A stretch of 64,000 nucleotides of DNA from Zygnema cylindricum. Taxonomy: Eukaryota; Streptophyta; Zygnematophyceae; Zygnematales; Zygnemataceae. A program made the translations under genes and the position numbers. Of this stretch, positions 24,109 through 36,400 are shown piece after piece (the stretch's first letter is position 1; each line of letters starts with the position of its first letter). The notes under the pieces were generated by a model. The model searched no databases. It was given only the letters and a program-made list of their open reading frames with translations, and was not told the DNA's origin. The stretch lies in assembly GCA_037447655.1 (NCBI GenBank), contig JBBHKE010002909.1:62001-126000 (forward strand), written 5' to 3'.

Positions 24109-26525
24109 CTGAAAGTCCTCAGTTTAGTCAACTGGATCCAGAAGTTAAAGAGTTAACTTGGGAGGGCAAATTAATGAATGGAAAAGTTAGGATAGCTGAA
24201 TTTATTATGATTCTCACTACACTGCATAGTTTAAAGAATCCTTCTGGTGAAATTCTCAACAACAGACCTATGTTAGGACAGCTAAGTAATGACGACACCA
24301 GACACAGTTTGATTAGATTCGAGTCATTAGTGGAAGGAAAGCCGTTGAAAGTAATGGTTGATTCAGGTGCCACACATAATTTTATTTCACATAAGTTTGT
24401 AGAGGAAAATAAAATTCCTACTGTCATAAGGGAAAAGCCTTTACATGTTCAAGTGGCAAATGGTAATAAGTCCACATTAGACTTACAAACTGACACGATA
24501 GAAGTTGATATCCAGGGTCATAAAATGAAAGTTGTGTGTGAAATAATGAATTTGGGAAGTGAAGAACTAATTCTGGGAAAGCCTTGGTTAACAGAACATA
24601 ATCCTCAAATTAATTGGGAAATTAATACCTTAAAAGTGAAGTCTGAAAACGGTTGGAAGGTTTTGCAAGCATTATCTCCTAAGAAATTGCATAGGAATCA
24701 TATAAATAACATAACCAGATTGGGAGTAGAAGGTTTGATTTCCGCTAAACAATTTAAAAAGCATTTAAAAGATAAAACAAATCATGCTTTCTTGTTATTA
24801 GTAACTGAGGCAGTTACTGATGAAGGGGGGGGAGAAAACACTAACATTCATGTTATTCCTGAATCAGACACCACTAAAAATCTTGAAAAACAAAAATATG
24901 ATTTTGTAACTGACATTAATACACCTGATGCTACTATTAAGGATTTGATTTTTGAATTCCGGGATGTTTTTCCAAGTGATTTACCCTCAGGAAGGCCACC
25001 TTCCCGAGATGTAGAACATGTTATTAACTTGGAACCTGGATGTAACCCTCCTGTCACAGGAATTTATAAGCACAGTTTCTTTGAGCAAGAGGAGTTAAAG
25101 AAACAGATCAAAGAACTCCTAGAGAAAGGACATATTCAACCCAGCAAATCACCGTACGGAGCACCAGTTCTTTTCGTCAAAAAGAAGGACGGAACGTTGA
25201 GAATGTGCGTCGATTATCGTAGTCTGAACAAGATTACGGTGAAGGATAAGTATCCGTTACCTTTAATTTCTGATTTGATAGATCGTTTAAAAGGTGCTAA
25301 AGTATTTTCATTGATTGACCTGCGTAGTGGCTTTAATCAGGTGCCAATTAGAATTGAGGATGTTGATAAAACTGCTTTCAGAACTAGAGTGGGTCATTTT
25401 GAATGGATCGTGATGCCATTCGGCTTAACGAATGCACCGCCTACTTACCAAAGATTAATGAACCAAACCTTTTCAGATTACATAGATGAGTTTGTCCAAG
25501 TGTTTATAGACGATATTTTAGTCTATAGTGAATCTAAAGAACAACATGTAATTCATTTAAAAAGAGTGTTGGAAAGGTTAAGAGAAAGAAAATTATATGG
25601 AAAATTGTCAAAATCTAGTTTTCTTAAAAGTGAACAATTATTTTTGGGACATATAGTTAGTGGGGAAGGTGTTAAAACAGACCCATCCAAAATTTTAGCA
25701 ATCCAAAACTGGAAACAACCTACTAATGTCACAGAAGTTAGATCGTTTTTGGGATTGGCCACTTACTACAGGAAATTTATAAAGAACTTCAGTATGATCG
25801 CTGCACCGTTGACGGATTTACTTCGGGAAAAAGAGACGTTTGTGTGGGGAGCTGATCAAGAGAGAGCATTCGAGGAACTAAAAGGGAAGTTGACCTCTGC
25901 CCCTACACTGGTGTATCCTGACCCTGCTGGAGAATTTGAAGTTCTGATCACTACAGATGCATCTGACAAAGGTCTAGGTGCAGTCATAAGTCAAAAAGTC
26001 GGCAAACACTTTCATCCAATTGCTTTTGAGTCCAGAAAATTCAATGATGCTGAAAAGAACTATACAGCACAAGAAAAAGAATTACTTGCAATTGTACATG
26101 CATTGGTGAAATGGCGATGTTATTTGCATAATAAAGAATTTACAGTTCACTGTGATAATAAAGCACTTTCTTATTTGCAAAGATTAAGTGATGCACAGAT
26201 TATGACTGGCAGACAGGTTAGGTGGATGCAAAAATTAGCATATTTCAAATTTAATGTCAAACATATTCCTGGGAAGACAAATGTAGTTGCAGATCCTTTA
26301 AGTAGATGTTTTGAAATAAGTGTTATGGTTCAAGATGAATTGTTTTTAGATACAGTTAGATATGGTTATGATAAAGATCCTTATTTTGTTGTGATTTGCA
26401 AGAATATTTCGGGAGGGAATTCTGACCCACTGAATGAGAGGCATGTCAAAAACTTTAGAATAGAAGTGGTTTACTGTATTTGCGAACAGGGGATAGGTTA
26501 TGCATTCCTGAAATGGGAGACTTGA
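24072..26525 (+). CDS. pol: gypsy pol, part 1: protease, reverse transcriptase, RNase H
   Basis: The frame opens at 24072, overlapping gag by 37 bases in the -1 phase; the first ATG is at 24174. It carries the aspartic protease motif VDSGATHNF (D near 24360) and a reverse transcriptase with [20 protein letters not shown] and the catalytic FIDDILVYS near 25505. RNase H follows, with [14 protein letters not shown] near 25950 and the C-terminal [15 protein letters not shown]. The order protease-RT-RNase H-integrase is that of Ty3/gypsy. The frame ends at TGA 26523-26525 after drifting out of homology near 26465, where the neighbouring frame takes over. Catalytic residues of all three enzymes are present. 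Confidence 0.95.
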   Translation, partial: AGSPGGGKRKGLTESPQFSQLDPEVKELTWEGKLMNGKVRIAEFIMILTTLHSLKNPSGEILNNRPMLGQLSNDDTRHSLIRFESLVEGKPLKVMVDSGATHNFISHKFVEENKIPTVIREKPLHVQVANGNKSTLDLQTDTIEVDIQGHKMKVVCEIMNLGSEELILGKPWLTEHNPQINWEINTLKVKSENGWKVLQALSPKKLHRNHINNITRLGVEGLISAKQFKKHLKDKTNHAFLLLVTEAVTDEGGGENTNIHVIPESDTTKNLEKQKYDFVTDINTPDATIKDLIFEFRDVFPSDLPSGRPPSRDVEHVINLEPGCNPPVTGIYKHSFFEQEELKKQIKELLEKGHIQPSKSPYGAPVLFVKKKDGTLRMCVDYRSLNKITVKDKYPLPLISDLIDRLKGAKVFSLIDLRSGFNQVPIRIEDVDKTAFRTRVGHFEWIVMPFGLTNAPPTYQRLMNQTFSDYIDEFVQVFIDDILVYSESKEQHVIHLKRVLERLRERKLYGKLSKSSFLKSEQLFLGHIVSGEGVKTDPSKILAIQNWKQPTNVTEVRSFLGLATYYRKFIKNFSMIAAPLTDLLREKETFVWGADQERAFEELKGKLTSAPTLVYPDPAGEFEVLITTDASDKGLGAVISQKVGKHFHPIAFESRKFNDAEKNYTAQEKELLAIVHALVKWRCYLHNKEFTVHCDNKALSYLQRLSDAQIMTGRQVRWMQKLAYFKFNVKHIPGKTNVVADPLSRCFEISVMVQDELFLDTVRYGYDKDPYFVVICKNISGGNSDPLNERHVKNFRIEVVYCICEQGIGYAFLKWET
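24090..24124 (+). promoter_or_regulatory. Candidate -1 ribosomal frameshift site between gag and pol
   Basis: GGGAAAC at 24090-24096 lies in the gag frame as G GGA AAC, the X XXY YYZ phase needed for -1 slippage. A -1 shift there enters exactly the pol frame, which is open from 24072. Four bases downstream, AGGACT (24101-24106) can pair with AGTCCT (24114-24119) around a 7-base loop. AACTG in that loop can alternatively pair with CAGTT (24120-24124). The gag stop lies within this hairpin. Phase and spacing are read directly; frameshifting activity is inferred. Confidence 0.65.
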
Positions 26526-27808
26526 GAAAACAACTTTTACAGGAAGCCCATGAGCATTTAGGACATCTTGGTCGAGATAAAACTCTTAGTCGGTTGCAGA
26601 GTAGATTGTTTTGGCCAGGGATGGCAAAGGAGGTGTCGAGACACGTGGAAAGTTGTGTCCCTTGCCAACAGAGTAAACCTAGTAACCAGAAACCTAGAGG
26701 TCTCTTAAAACCTTTAGATATCCCCGAAAAACCATGGGAATCTGTCAGTATGGATTTTATTGTCAGGTTACCAGCTACATCTAGAAGAAATGACAGTATC
26801 ATGGTCGTAGTCGATAGGTTCAGTAAAATGGCAATCTTTATCCCTTGTAAAACTACTCATTCAGTTGTAGATATTGCAAAGTTATATTTTGACAACGTGG
26901 TCAGACATCATGGAGTTCCCCTGTCTATAGTCAGTGATAGAGATTCTAAATTTACATCTGCATTTTGGAAAGAATTGCAGCAAAACTTAGGCACTGAATT
27001 GAAGATGAGTACTGCTTATCATCCTCAGACAGATGGACAGACAGAAAGGATGAATCGTACACTAGAGGAAATGCTCAGGACTGTTTGCAGTGGAGTTCAG
27101 AACACATGGGAATCTAAACTGCCATTAATGGAATTTGCATACAATTCATGTAAACATGCTAGTACAGGATTCTCGCCATTTAAGGTTGCATACGGATACC
27201 AACCTAGAGAAGCATTGGACTTAATAACAGGGGTCACTCAAGAGAATAGGGGTTCTGGAACAGAGTTTTGGGAATACGTTCAAACAATTTGGAAAACTGT
27301 CCGGGATTCATTATTGGAGGCACAAAGGAGGCAAGAATTAAATGCTAACCGTAAACGGGGTGATTGGGTGTTACGCACAGGTGACAAGGTTTGGCTTTCT
27401 ACAACTCATTACAGGTGCAAGATTGAGGGACAATCGGATCCTACGGGGAAATTTGCCGCTAAGTACATTGGACCATTTACTGTAATCGAGATGATATCGT
27501 CAGTTGCTGCCAAATTGGATTTTCCGCCTTCAACAAAAATTCATCCAGTGATACACATCAGCCAACTGAAACCAGCGAATCTTCGACCAACAGAAAGAGA
27601 ACTGGAATTGGATCCCTCAATAATTATAGAACCTGAAGTCCACAGATGGGTAATAGATTGGGTTGGTCAACGGTTCAAGGTTGGTGATACTATATTCTGG
27701 CAAGTGCATTATCTAGGAAGGCCTGAAGATGAGTTGACTTTAGAGGATAAAAATTCTGAGTTTTTACAAAGGTATTGGAGGGATAATAATATAGAAGTCC
27801 CGTCTTGA
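26459..27808 (+). CDS. pol: gypsy pol, part 2: integrase with chromodomain-like tail
   Basis: The frame is open from 26459, directly after a TAG, and overlaps part 1 by about 65 bases in the -1 phase. Homology begins at [15 protein letters not shown], the normal lead-in to integrase. The HHCC zinc module is HEHLGHLG...CVPC. The DDE core has D in [10 protein letters not shown] in IVSDRDSKF and E in [13 protein letters not shown]. The C-terminal ~55 residues ([19 protein letters not shown] onward) look like a degenerate chromodomain, which in chromoviruses guides insertion to chromatin. There is no start codon close to the beginning and no slippery heptamer at the junction, so a 1-base deletion separating it from RNase H is the simplest explanation. 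Confidence 0.93.
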   Translation, partial: NRSGLLYLRTGDRLCIPEMGDLRKQLLQEAHEHLGHLGRDKTLSRLQSRLFWPGMAKEVSRHVESCVPCQQSKPSNQKPRGLLKPLDIPEKPWESVSMDFIVRLPATSRRNDSIMVVVDRFSKMAIFIPCKTTHSVVDIAKLYFDNVVRHHGVPLSIVSDRDSKFTSAFWKELQQNLGTELKMSTAYHPQTDGQTERMNRTLEEMLRTVCSGVQNTWESKLPLMEFAYNSCKHASTGFSPFKVAYGYQPREALDLITGVTQENRGSGTEFWEYVQTIWKTVRDSLLEAQRRQELNANRKRGDWVLRTGDKVWLSTTHYRCKIEGQSDPTGKFAAKYIGPFTVIEMISSVAAKLDFPPSTKIHPVIHISQLKPANLRPTERELELDPSIIIEPEVHRWVIDWVGQRFKVGDTIFWQVHYLGRPEDELTLEDKNSEFLQRYWRDNNIEVPS

Positions 27809-27837
27809 GAATTAAATGTGTTTAACTGAGGTCAGTT

Positions 27838-27856
27838 AAAAATAAGGAGGGGATGA
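27838..27856 (+). promoter_or_regulatory. Polypurine tract
   Basis: AAAAATAAGGAGGGGATGA directly abuts the 3' LTR. It is the expected position and composition of the plus-strand DNA primer. Confidence 0.85.
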
Positions 27857-28823
27857 TGTAACAGCAATAGCGGATCGAACTTGTTTATAAAGGGGTATTT
27901 AGGTGTTATGATTATAGAGTACTAAATTTGGTAGACGCCCGCAAAAGAATCACGCTATTTGGAGTTATATTTTAAAAGTTATAGCGATGGGTGTATTTAG
28001 GTGACAGCGTGGGGTCTAAATAACAAGTGGGTATCATTGAAACGGGTTAAGGGTCAAATTAGTACCGAAATTACGCGCGTACGTTTCATAAAGTTCTAAT
28101 GAAACGTTTAGTATGCACGGTACTTCGTTTCGTACAAATTTTGGTACGAAACGTCACTTTCACTTAAGGGAATTTCGTAGGAAGTTTCGCGTGCGAAATT
28201 TGTTATGCACGATCGTGCGAAGTCGCGTTTCGTTTGGCGCGCAATTTTGCACGTAAATGTTACGTAGTGAAACGTAACGTTTGATTGGTTAGTAAAGCGC
28301 TAAGTAGTTAGTAAGAGATTTCGCACGTTTTTGCATTGGTCAGTCTGAGTCTTTGCTGATCAATGATTGGCCCAGGTAAAAGCCTGTTAAAACGGAGCGT
28401 TGACTCTGGCCTGGCGAGTCCAGGGCGATGATGGATAAATAGTGAAGTGTAAGAGGAGAGTAGATATCTTTTCCTTTGGAAAAGTTTGTGGAAATTCCAG
28501 CTGATCTTGGTCCTGAGCGATTAATACCAAATTGGAGAAAAGGCATTTTTGCATTGAAATCTCTTACTAATTAAATAGTGTTTTAGTAGTTAAGAGATAG
28601 AATTATTAAGAGTGGAGAGTAGAGGAAACACTTTAAATTGAAGGGTTGAGCCACGAGGGCAAGAAACCAAGCTAATGTTATGTGGACAGAAGCTTCTTCT
28701 AATTTAAAGTTATCCTTATGTGAGTGTTTTCCAATGTGGATGTGTATTTTCCAATGTGTGGAATGTGTGGTTGGAATTGTTTGTAGTAATGGGATTTTCT
28801 GAGAGGTAGGAGATCCTGTTACA
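27857..28823 (+). repeat. 3' LTR of the gypsy element
   Basis: Full-length partner of 21045-22011, 6812 bases downstream, with the same TGTAACA start and TGTTACA end. Confidence 0.97.
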
Positions 28824-29066
28824 GTTGCACTGGACGAGTTTCTCCGTACTTGTGCTCGACGTGCTTTCGAGCGTCGAGGACCTGGGAGCCCTCCTCTTTC
28901 GGTCCTTACTTCTTTTTACCGTCAACGCTTATCTGTGGCTCTACAACGAGTGCAGGCTTCTATTCTCCTCCGATCGACTGTTGCGGTTATGGATCGTCGC
29001 CGTGCTCCGGAACTCCCTCAACGTGGTCCCCCGGGCTGGGGGGACTTACGGGGTTATTTTTCGTAG
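28824..29066 (+). pseudogene. LINE-type retroelement ORF, C-terminal part after the gypsy insertion
   Basis: The second GTTGC target copy continues in frame with the sequence broken at 21044. The read is LDEFLRTCARRAF, then PPLSVLTSFYRQRLSVALQR, then LPQRGPPGWGDLRGYFS and TAG at 29064-29066. There are no stops within this 80-residue piece. It completes the region downstream of the restriction-like endonuclease motif, so the target of the gypsy element was a coding part of the older element. Confidence 0.8.
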
Positions 29067-29310
29067 ATATTTAATTGAGTTAGGGTTGGGGTTGGGGTTT
29101 GTATTTTTGTTTTTGTGAGTTGCCGTGCTTTTCATTTTGAGTTAGGGTGCTTTTATTTTCCTTGTTGTTGCTTCCTTTTTTTAGGGTGTGTTCTTGTCGC
29201 TCTTTTTGTTTTTTATTGTTGTTTTTCAGTGTTGGTTATGCCACCCCTTTTGTACCCCAAGACTCAGATGGTTTACCATCGTGCTTTTTAATGTATCCTG
29301 CAATATAGAT
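29067..29310 (+). other. Probable 3' tail of the LINE-type element
   Basis: T- and G-rich sequence with short repeats (GGGTTGGGGTTGGGG, TTTTTGTTTTTG) follows the stop. It ends in sequence around CTGCAATATAGATATG. No poly(A) or obvious end duplication was found, so the element boundary is uncertain. Confidence 0.35.
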
Positions 29311-30836
29311 ATGTAAAGCTGGGTTTCAAAGATGACAAACAACAATGCCCACGTTTTTCAAAAAATACGATTTGAACCCCTTGTACACATTTCATATTAA
29401 TCAAGCAGGATTGAACAAAGAGCTCGGACCCTGGCGGAAAAACCCAATGCTACACATGATTGCTGTTTCAGCAAGGATTCCATTCCCCTGGGCACTTGTT
29501 CGATCAAACTGCAGAAAAAAAAAATTTGAGAAGTTCAATGCCTGTGTGGCCCACTACCTTATCCTGACCACAGGCCTGTGTTTCCAAATGATCGGAAATA
29601 AGATTTCAGCGCCGAAATGCCAGAGTCATGATTTACAAGGGTCAAAGCTGACATTCAACTTTTGTGGTCATAACCCATATTCCTACCATTTTATACATTC
29701 CCTTTCATTGTCAATGAAGACTAGCCACCTACAAAATTTTGGCGGTATTAGCAGTGAAGACGTTAGCTGTTTGTTATCCATCACCCAGCACAGTTACCAT
29801 TTGATAGTTATCAGTTACCTGCAGTAACCACAGTATTTTTCATCGAAATTTATCAAGATTTTCATGCGAAAGACCTGATAAGCACCGGTTCACTAACCTA
29901 TGTCAGCCAACATAAACAAACTTGTGCATTGAATTTGACTTGATCCACACCAGGATGCCAAAATTTGACTAAGTTGACTTCAATCAATCCAATCTGGAGA
30001 ATTCAAGGGATGATTTAACTAACATATAACTAAAATAATATTTATTAAAAATACAGGACTGTAAACCATTCAAGTACATGGAGCCGAAGGAAAGGAAAAG
30101 CCAAAACAAAACTGAAAAAACCCGCACAAAACCATCAGACAGACAATTATGTCTTGTCATTTTGCCGTATGGATTCTCTAAAGCATGGAATGCATACAAT
30201 TCTTCATGAGTTTGAACCATTTAATGAAAAGAAATTATAGTTCTTTGAATCAAACAAGTTAATTGAAAACTTTATTGGAAATCGATAAAGCACAACATTT
30301 CAAACCCAAAACTGTATCACAACGTTGATGAAGAAGTGTAGGATTTAATTGTTATGTGCACCAAAATGGAACTAAATCACTAAACTGATTACATACAGAA
30401 CCAAACAAGTAAACAAACTACATATATAGTCAACAAAAAAGACAAAAACACAAAGTAAAGTATAGCCCATATGCGAAAGGTCTTCATGAAAACCTCTCCG
30501 GAGAGCTTTCAAACAAAAAGACATAAAAATCTCATGATACTACCATGTTGCAAACTTTTTCAAACTTGACCATTATGGCAATAAATAATACTTGTCTAAA
30601 TCATCTTGGTTTACAATTATTACGTTATATAATTACTAATTAATCATACATGAGTCTGGTCAACAAAATTCTGTCATGACACATAGTGATGCACATACTT
30701 TATCGCGTTTTTAACAAGACAAAAAACAGAAAAGGAATAAAAAAGGACAATAGCTGAAGAGTGCCACAATAGCTGAATCGTTACTAGATATCTTTCCATG
30801 GATAAATCATTAGGAAGCTGTCCCACTATGTTATGT
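29311..30836. other. Intergenic and 3' flank of the phosphodiesterase gene
   Basis: No gene was recognised. A 160-codon open frame at 29345-29827 (+) has no domain, no codon pattern and no splice context, and is probably chance. The part adjoining 30837 presumably carries the 3' UTR of the minus-strand gene. Confidence 0.4.
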
Positions 30837-33256
30837 TTAAGGAGGTGGGAGAAGAAGATGGTCGGGAAATGAGAGGGAGCCGTTGTTGGGAGCTCCATTC
30901 AATCCAAGGAGTCGAGTTATTACACCATAAACCTGAATAAAGTGGAAAACATAATTAAACATTTAAACATTGATAATTGTATAATAATAATAAATTACGC
31001 CTTAAAAATTGCATTGTTTCTTCCCAGACAAGCTCATCGTGGTCTTTTTCCTATTTCGGATCCGATACCATTGCGAGTTTTTAATAGCAATCAATGCCGA
31101 TCATCTGCTAGTACTACTGAATTATGATTTAAAACTTTATGGCTTATGGTTTATGATTAATAAATTATGATTTATAAATTATGATTATGCTTCATGGTTT
31201 ATGATTATTTATGGTTTATGGTTTATGATTTATGATTATTTATGGTATATAATTTATGATTATTTATGGTAAATAATTTATGATTCAAAGGAGTCCTAAA
31301 ACAACATCCACATTTTCCAGATTTTTCCCATAAAACATACAAACTCTAACTGCAAAAATAAGTCACATAAAACTACAAAACCGAAAATACCGATGAAAGC
31401 CCCATATTGAAAGAAAAGGGGATTAATCAGATCATTCCCTTTTACCTCCACATTAATGAAGGAATCGACCTTCCTCCCTCGAAAAAATTGGGGCCCGTGG
31501 GCTATAAATATGGTTCGCATGGAAAGCAGTGAGTTGTCATAACCGTGGGATCCGTAACAGTCACAGGAACAACTTTGACTTTTTTTAAACTTTGCCCCAT
31601 AGCCCTCCGCCAAGATTCCGAGAACAGGCTGCAAAGTTGTAAAACCCGAATAATTTTATCAACACTAAATATGAGAAAGAAGGGGGACAATCCAGTTTAT
31701 CCAAGCTATGGAGAAATTAGATAGAAGTTTCAAAGGTTAAAGGAATGAAAAAAACACAAGGGAGCATATTGCATATCATTATTCGACAACTAAGGCGTGA
31801 GGAAGAGATATTATCCAATTGTATGAAGCTTCTACACTGTCCATCGCTATTAAAGTTAATCGCTTTTATTCGAGTGAGTGTTTTTTTACCAGAAATCAGA
31901 ATTAGTGTTCATAACACTTTTTAGTTAAGTATCAAAACCAGCGAGGTGGCAGTACATAATTTAGCGTAATTAATTTTAATAAATTCTTAATACAAATAAT
32001 TCATCAACTTTAATAGCAATAGGCGGTTAAGTTTCCTAAAACCTGATGTTGTGTGTATAACTTAATATCAAGCAGATGGGTAGAGGAGAAAAACAACAGA
32101 TTATCCAAGCTTCAAATGGGTATAAAAAATGCACAATTTATTGGACCTGTTCGATTCTTGCGACAATATGGACAAAAGCATCCCGGAAACAAAAAATTAA
32201 GTACTAACCTACTAGAGGGTTACCGTAATTAATGCAAGTTATTTAAAATGGCAAAATTCAAGGTTTGGGTCTTTCGCCACAATTAGTTAATATTCAAATT
32301 ATAAATTTCACTGACAAAATCATAGGAAAATCACCTTCTCAAAGTGTGGCTGTCTAAAATATGGGAATTATCAATTGAGAAAAATATATCAGACAAGAGT
32401 AACACTCAAAAAATAACTGTTCTTTACAATGGACCAAACATTAGAAGTAAAAAAAAAGGGGGGGGAAACGTGATGATCCAGGTGATGGTCTATGCAAAAT
32501 ATAAACATTAAATCGGAAATGGGGCACAAAAACAATCTTCTGATAGTAGTTTTTGTAAAATTTGTTTAAGAAAAACTCACCGCAATTCTATCACTGCCTG
32601 CGTAGTTGAACCGACTCGGGAGATCTTCTTTCAAATAAACCGATAAATACTGAGATTTCTTCACTTTCTTGGACATAATTCCTGCACTCAGGCCATCGTA
32701 AATAGTTTTTGCATCTATCTCCGGAGGAGGATGAATGGCCATGAGAGGGAAGTAACTCCCAAACCATGATGTTGAAATGTTGGGAAGCCATGGCTTAAAA
32801 TCTTCCATTATAACTTCCCTCGTTTGGCAGTTTCCAAGCATCCCATGGTCTCCGAGTAAAATAATGTGGATCGATTCAAACATATCCCTGTGACCGCGTG
32901 GAAACACATCATTGTGGAGACTCAACTACATATAAGTATACTAAGACATCACGATTTAGGTTTAATTGATTTAATTGTAGAATTGCGTTTTAGATCAAAT
33001 TAAGTTTTCCTTCATTAACCACTAGTAAAGGTTTTAACAATCTTTGAGTTTCTGAATCAATACTGTTTGAACCACAATGTCTTCTTTAAATACATATTCA
33101 TATATATACACACATGTATATACATATGTAAGCATATACGTATATATATGTATATATATGTATATATATATATGTATATATGTATATATATATGTATATA
33201 TATGTATATATGTATATATATATATATATGTATGTATATATATATATATATGTATG

Positions 33257-33287
<31 letters not shown>

Positions 33288-33405
33288 ATATAATATATAT
33301 TTATGTATATATACATATGTAAATATATATGTATATATTTATATATATACAATATATATATATATATATATATACATATGTATGTATATATAAATATATA
33401 TATAA

Positions 33406-33460
<55 letters not shown>

Positions 33461-36400
33461 CACGTAGATATACGTATGTATGTATGTATATACATGCATA
33501 TATATGCACAGATAATATATATATATATATATAGATAGATAGATAGATAGATACACATATATACACATTTATCAAATCTAATACCTACATCCTTCTGTTC
33601 TCAGTTATGTTACTGAGATAAAAACCTAGTGCTGTAGGGGTCTCTTAAAGCATTGGATTAGATTAAATTATTGGATTTGCGAACACACCTCATTGTTTTC
33701 AAACTTTTACTTGACCTATCTTTTGATTGCCTCTATTTTGCCAATATGATTGCGAAAACAAATATATAAGGACTAAGGCCCATTGGGAACCCCAAAGGGG
33801 TTATTTCAAAGTATTTTATGAGCATCCAGATCAGAACCCTACGGTCATAAACCGCCCAATCATTGAAATCGACCGAGAAATGACGTCTTTGGGCCACCAA
33901 TGGGCTGAAGCCCTAACAGTTCATATGCAAATTAGAGGATAAGCTTCTTAAAGAAGTGAATATGACTGTAAAATGTGTGATTTTACAAATCCATTCATGG
34001 ACAGGAAATGTGAAAATTTCAAAAGTGAAAATGTCAAAACGTCAATAACGTTAAAGTGCTGAAATGGAAAAAATAGAAAAAATGTCAAAACATTGAATGT
34101 CAAATCGTGAAACGATGAAAATGGGAAGATGTGAAAATGTGAAAATGTAGCGTCAAAATGTCAAAAATGTAAAAATGTCAAAATGTGAAAATGAATGTGG
34201 AAATGCTGACCTGGCATCAAGGCCATCTAACAAACGACCGATAATGGTATCGACTTTCGTGATAGCTTCTCCAATTTCCGGAGAATCTGGACCAGTCTGG
34301 TGTCCCGTGTGGTCCGGTTCCTCAAAATACAAAGTGATAAGGTTTGGGCGTTTATCGTCGGGCAAATCCATCCACCCTAAAACTGTGTCTACTCTCTGTA
34401 CTCCCAAATTCATCCCCAACCACCTTAAAGTACAAATCACATTTGTCGTCGGTTCGGAATTCATTATTGATTTTATTTGTTCTCTTTTTAGCAATTTCCA
34501 GAAAGATGTTTTTTAGACCAACACCCAATAATCAATTTTTTTTTTTTTTGCAAACGGGGCCAAACCTCTAGCCAGGCTGGATAAAAGAGATTCGGACAAA
34601 GGAATGTCAAAAGCTTTCATAAAATGACATCACAAAAGGTAAGATAAGACACTGTTTTTATCCAACTGATACAAGATTGTACAAATCTTCTACTGCAGCA
34701 AAAAACACTACCAGGATTCACGATTTTTTTTCACATTCATGCTATTTTTCACAAAAATGTTTTTTTTTTCACCGTTTTTATCTTATACCTGTTCATAGCC
34801 CACACTCCCGTTGTAGTGAAAGCAGAAGTCCACAGGACATTTCCAGTGCTCTCTCTCTACTTCTGATCCAGGCCAAAAAAAAGTTGCAGCTCTGCCCCCC
34901 TTCCTTCACCCTCCCATTTTCCATTTCACAACCTCCTCCTTACATTGCTATAAGAGTTGGTGATTCGTAGTGTTAAAGTGATATTAGTACCAACAAAACT
35001 AAATTATGTTTTGCCACATGGCTGAAATTATGGGCCACTAAACTAAATCGTGTTATTAATACTAGTTTATGAGCTTGGGCAAAAAAAAACTGCACTTGAT
35101 TAATATGTTGTAAACTCTAATAGTAATGAAAAGGGTGAACTGGTCAAATCATGACTTATTCAAACAGGACAGACAAACCGGGCTATTGATTTAGAAGAAC
35201 AGAAAAATCAAATCTTTGGATCTTTGGATATTTTCCTTCAAAGGATCACATAATGAAATGAAATCCCTAAAGTACTCAACAAGAAACTTTTCAGCTACTT
35301 AACTTGGTAGTCTCTAAACGCTCTCAAAAATTCTATAGTCAAAATTATGTGAGCTGTGGAATAGCTAGACTAGCGCAAATGTATCCTTTAGGCCTCTGTC
35401 TGTTTCTAAACGGTTTACCACCATGAATGCCCTCAGGGATGTCCCAAATCAGATCAAAAACAACAAAATAATGTCACATTTGCATCCAAAAACCTATCAT
35501 ATGACAATCTACCGAATAGAAACCACCCAAAAAAACCAATACCAAATAGTCAAACTCTCACGACGACGACAATTTCCAGGTTCGACTGTAGAGGTTCACA
35601 AAATGTCGTCTCCCTACTAATTCTTCTGTTCCTAAAAAACAAAAAAAAACAAAAAGCAGTATTTTCCAAGAAAGTACCTGTTTGACAGTTGTCTCCCATA
35701 TGGGCTCTCCAAGCCACCAGTCGGGCTCATGGCTTCCCATGTTAAACTTGCGACTACTGTTGTTGGGATCGACGAAACTGTTGGCTACAATTCCATGGGA
35801 ACCAGGGTACAATCCTGTGGCAATAGAATAGTGGTTGGGGAAAGTGATAGAAGGAAAAACTGGAATGAGGCCTTCAGCTGCCTCTGTTCCGTTAAGCCGA
35901 AGCCTGCCAACAAAGTATTTGCATTAAGCAGCAACTATCATAAGATAGTGTGAACATGGACAACATTAATCAGCAACTATTTTTAAATAGTGCAAACCTT
36001 AGCACCAATAATAAGAAACTACAAAAAGATAGTGTGAACGTGGACAGTTTGGAAGGTCTACTGTTTTAATGCAGAATCGGTCCATTGCAAATCAGTAGCA
36101 GAGTGCAATGGAGCACTAGATTCACAGTGGAATACGGTTTGAAGTCTATATTGTGGAATGGATCCCAGGATTACGGTTGATTTCCACAATCTCTAATTGT
36201 TCTAAGCACCATCTCTTGAAAGACCAAACAAATTACCTTCTCCTCTATTGCCTTCCTCTCCTCTTTTAACCAAACTATCAGGTCAAGCATAGTCTTCAAC
36301 CCTTTCGTGTTATTATAAAGAATGCCTATATTGTCACTTACCGTGGACTTTGCTACCAGAAAAACAGCAGAAGACAACTGTTTTCAAATCTGAATACACA

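Larger units (their letters stand above)
21045..28823 (+). mobile_element. Ty3/gypsy LTR retrotransposon, complete 7.8 kb (chromovirus-like)
   Basis: The element has 967-bp LTRs, a tRNA-primer site, gag, pol (protease, reverse transcriptase, RNase H, integrase, chromodomain-like tail), a purine tract and a 5-bp target duplication. It sits inside the endonuclease-encoding part of an older LINE-type element, in the same orientation. The LTRs differ at one position by eye, so insertion was recent. pol is split by a frame change between RNase H and integrase at about 26460-26470, so this copy may not be autonomous unless that is a sequencing error. Confidence 0.97.

Noticed and set aside
24101-24124. 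H-type pseudoknot after the slippery heptamer
   Set aside because: The two stems would leave no connecting loop bases, which is sterically unlikely. I kept only the hairpin or alternative hairpin.
29345-29827. 160-codon open frame after the LINE-type element
   Set aside because: No domain, no splice context, composition like random AT-rich DNA, and no similarity to the upstream element.
33067-33575. Several overlapping open frames rich in Y and I on both strands
   Set aside because: They are translations of a TA microsatellite and carry no protein information.
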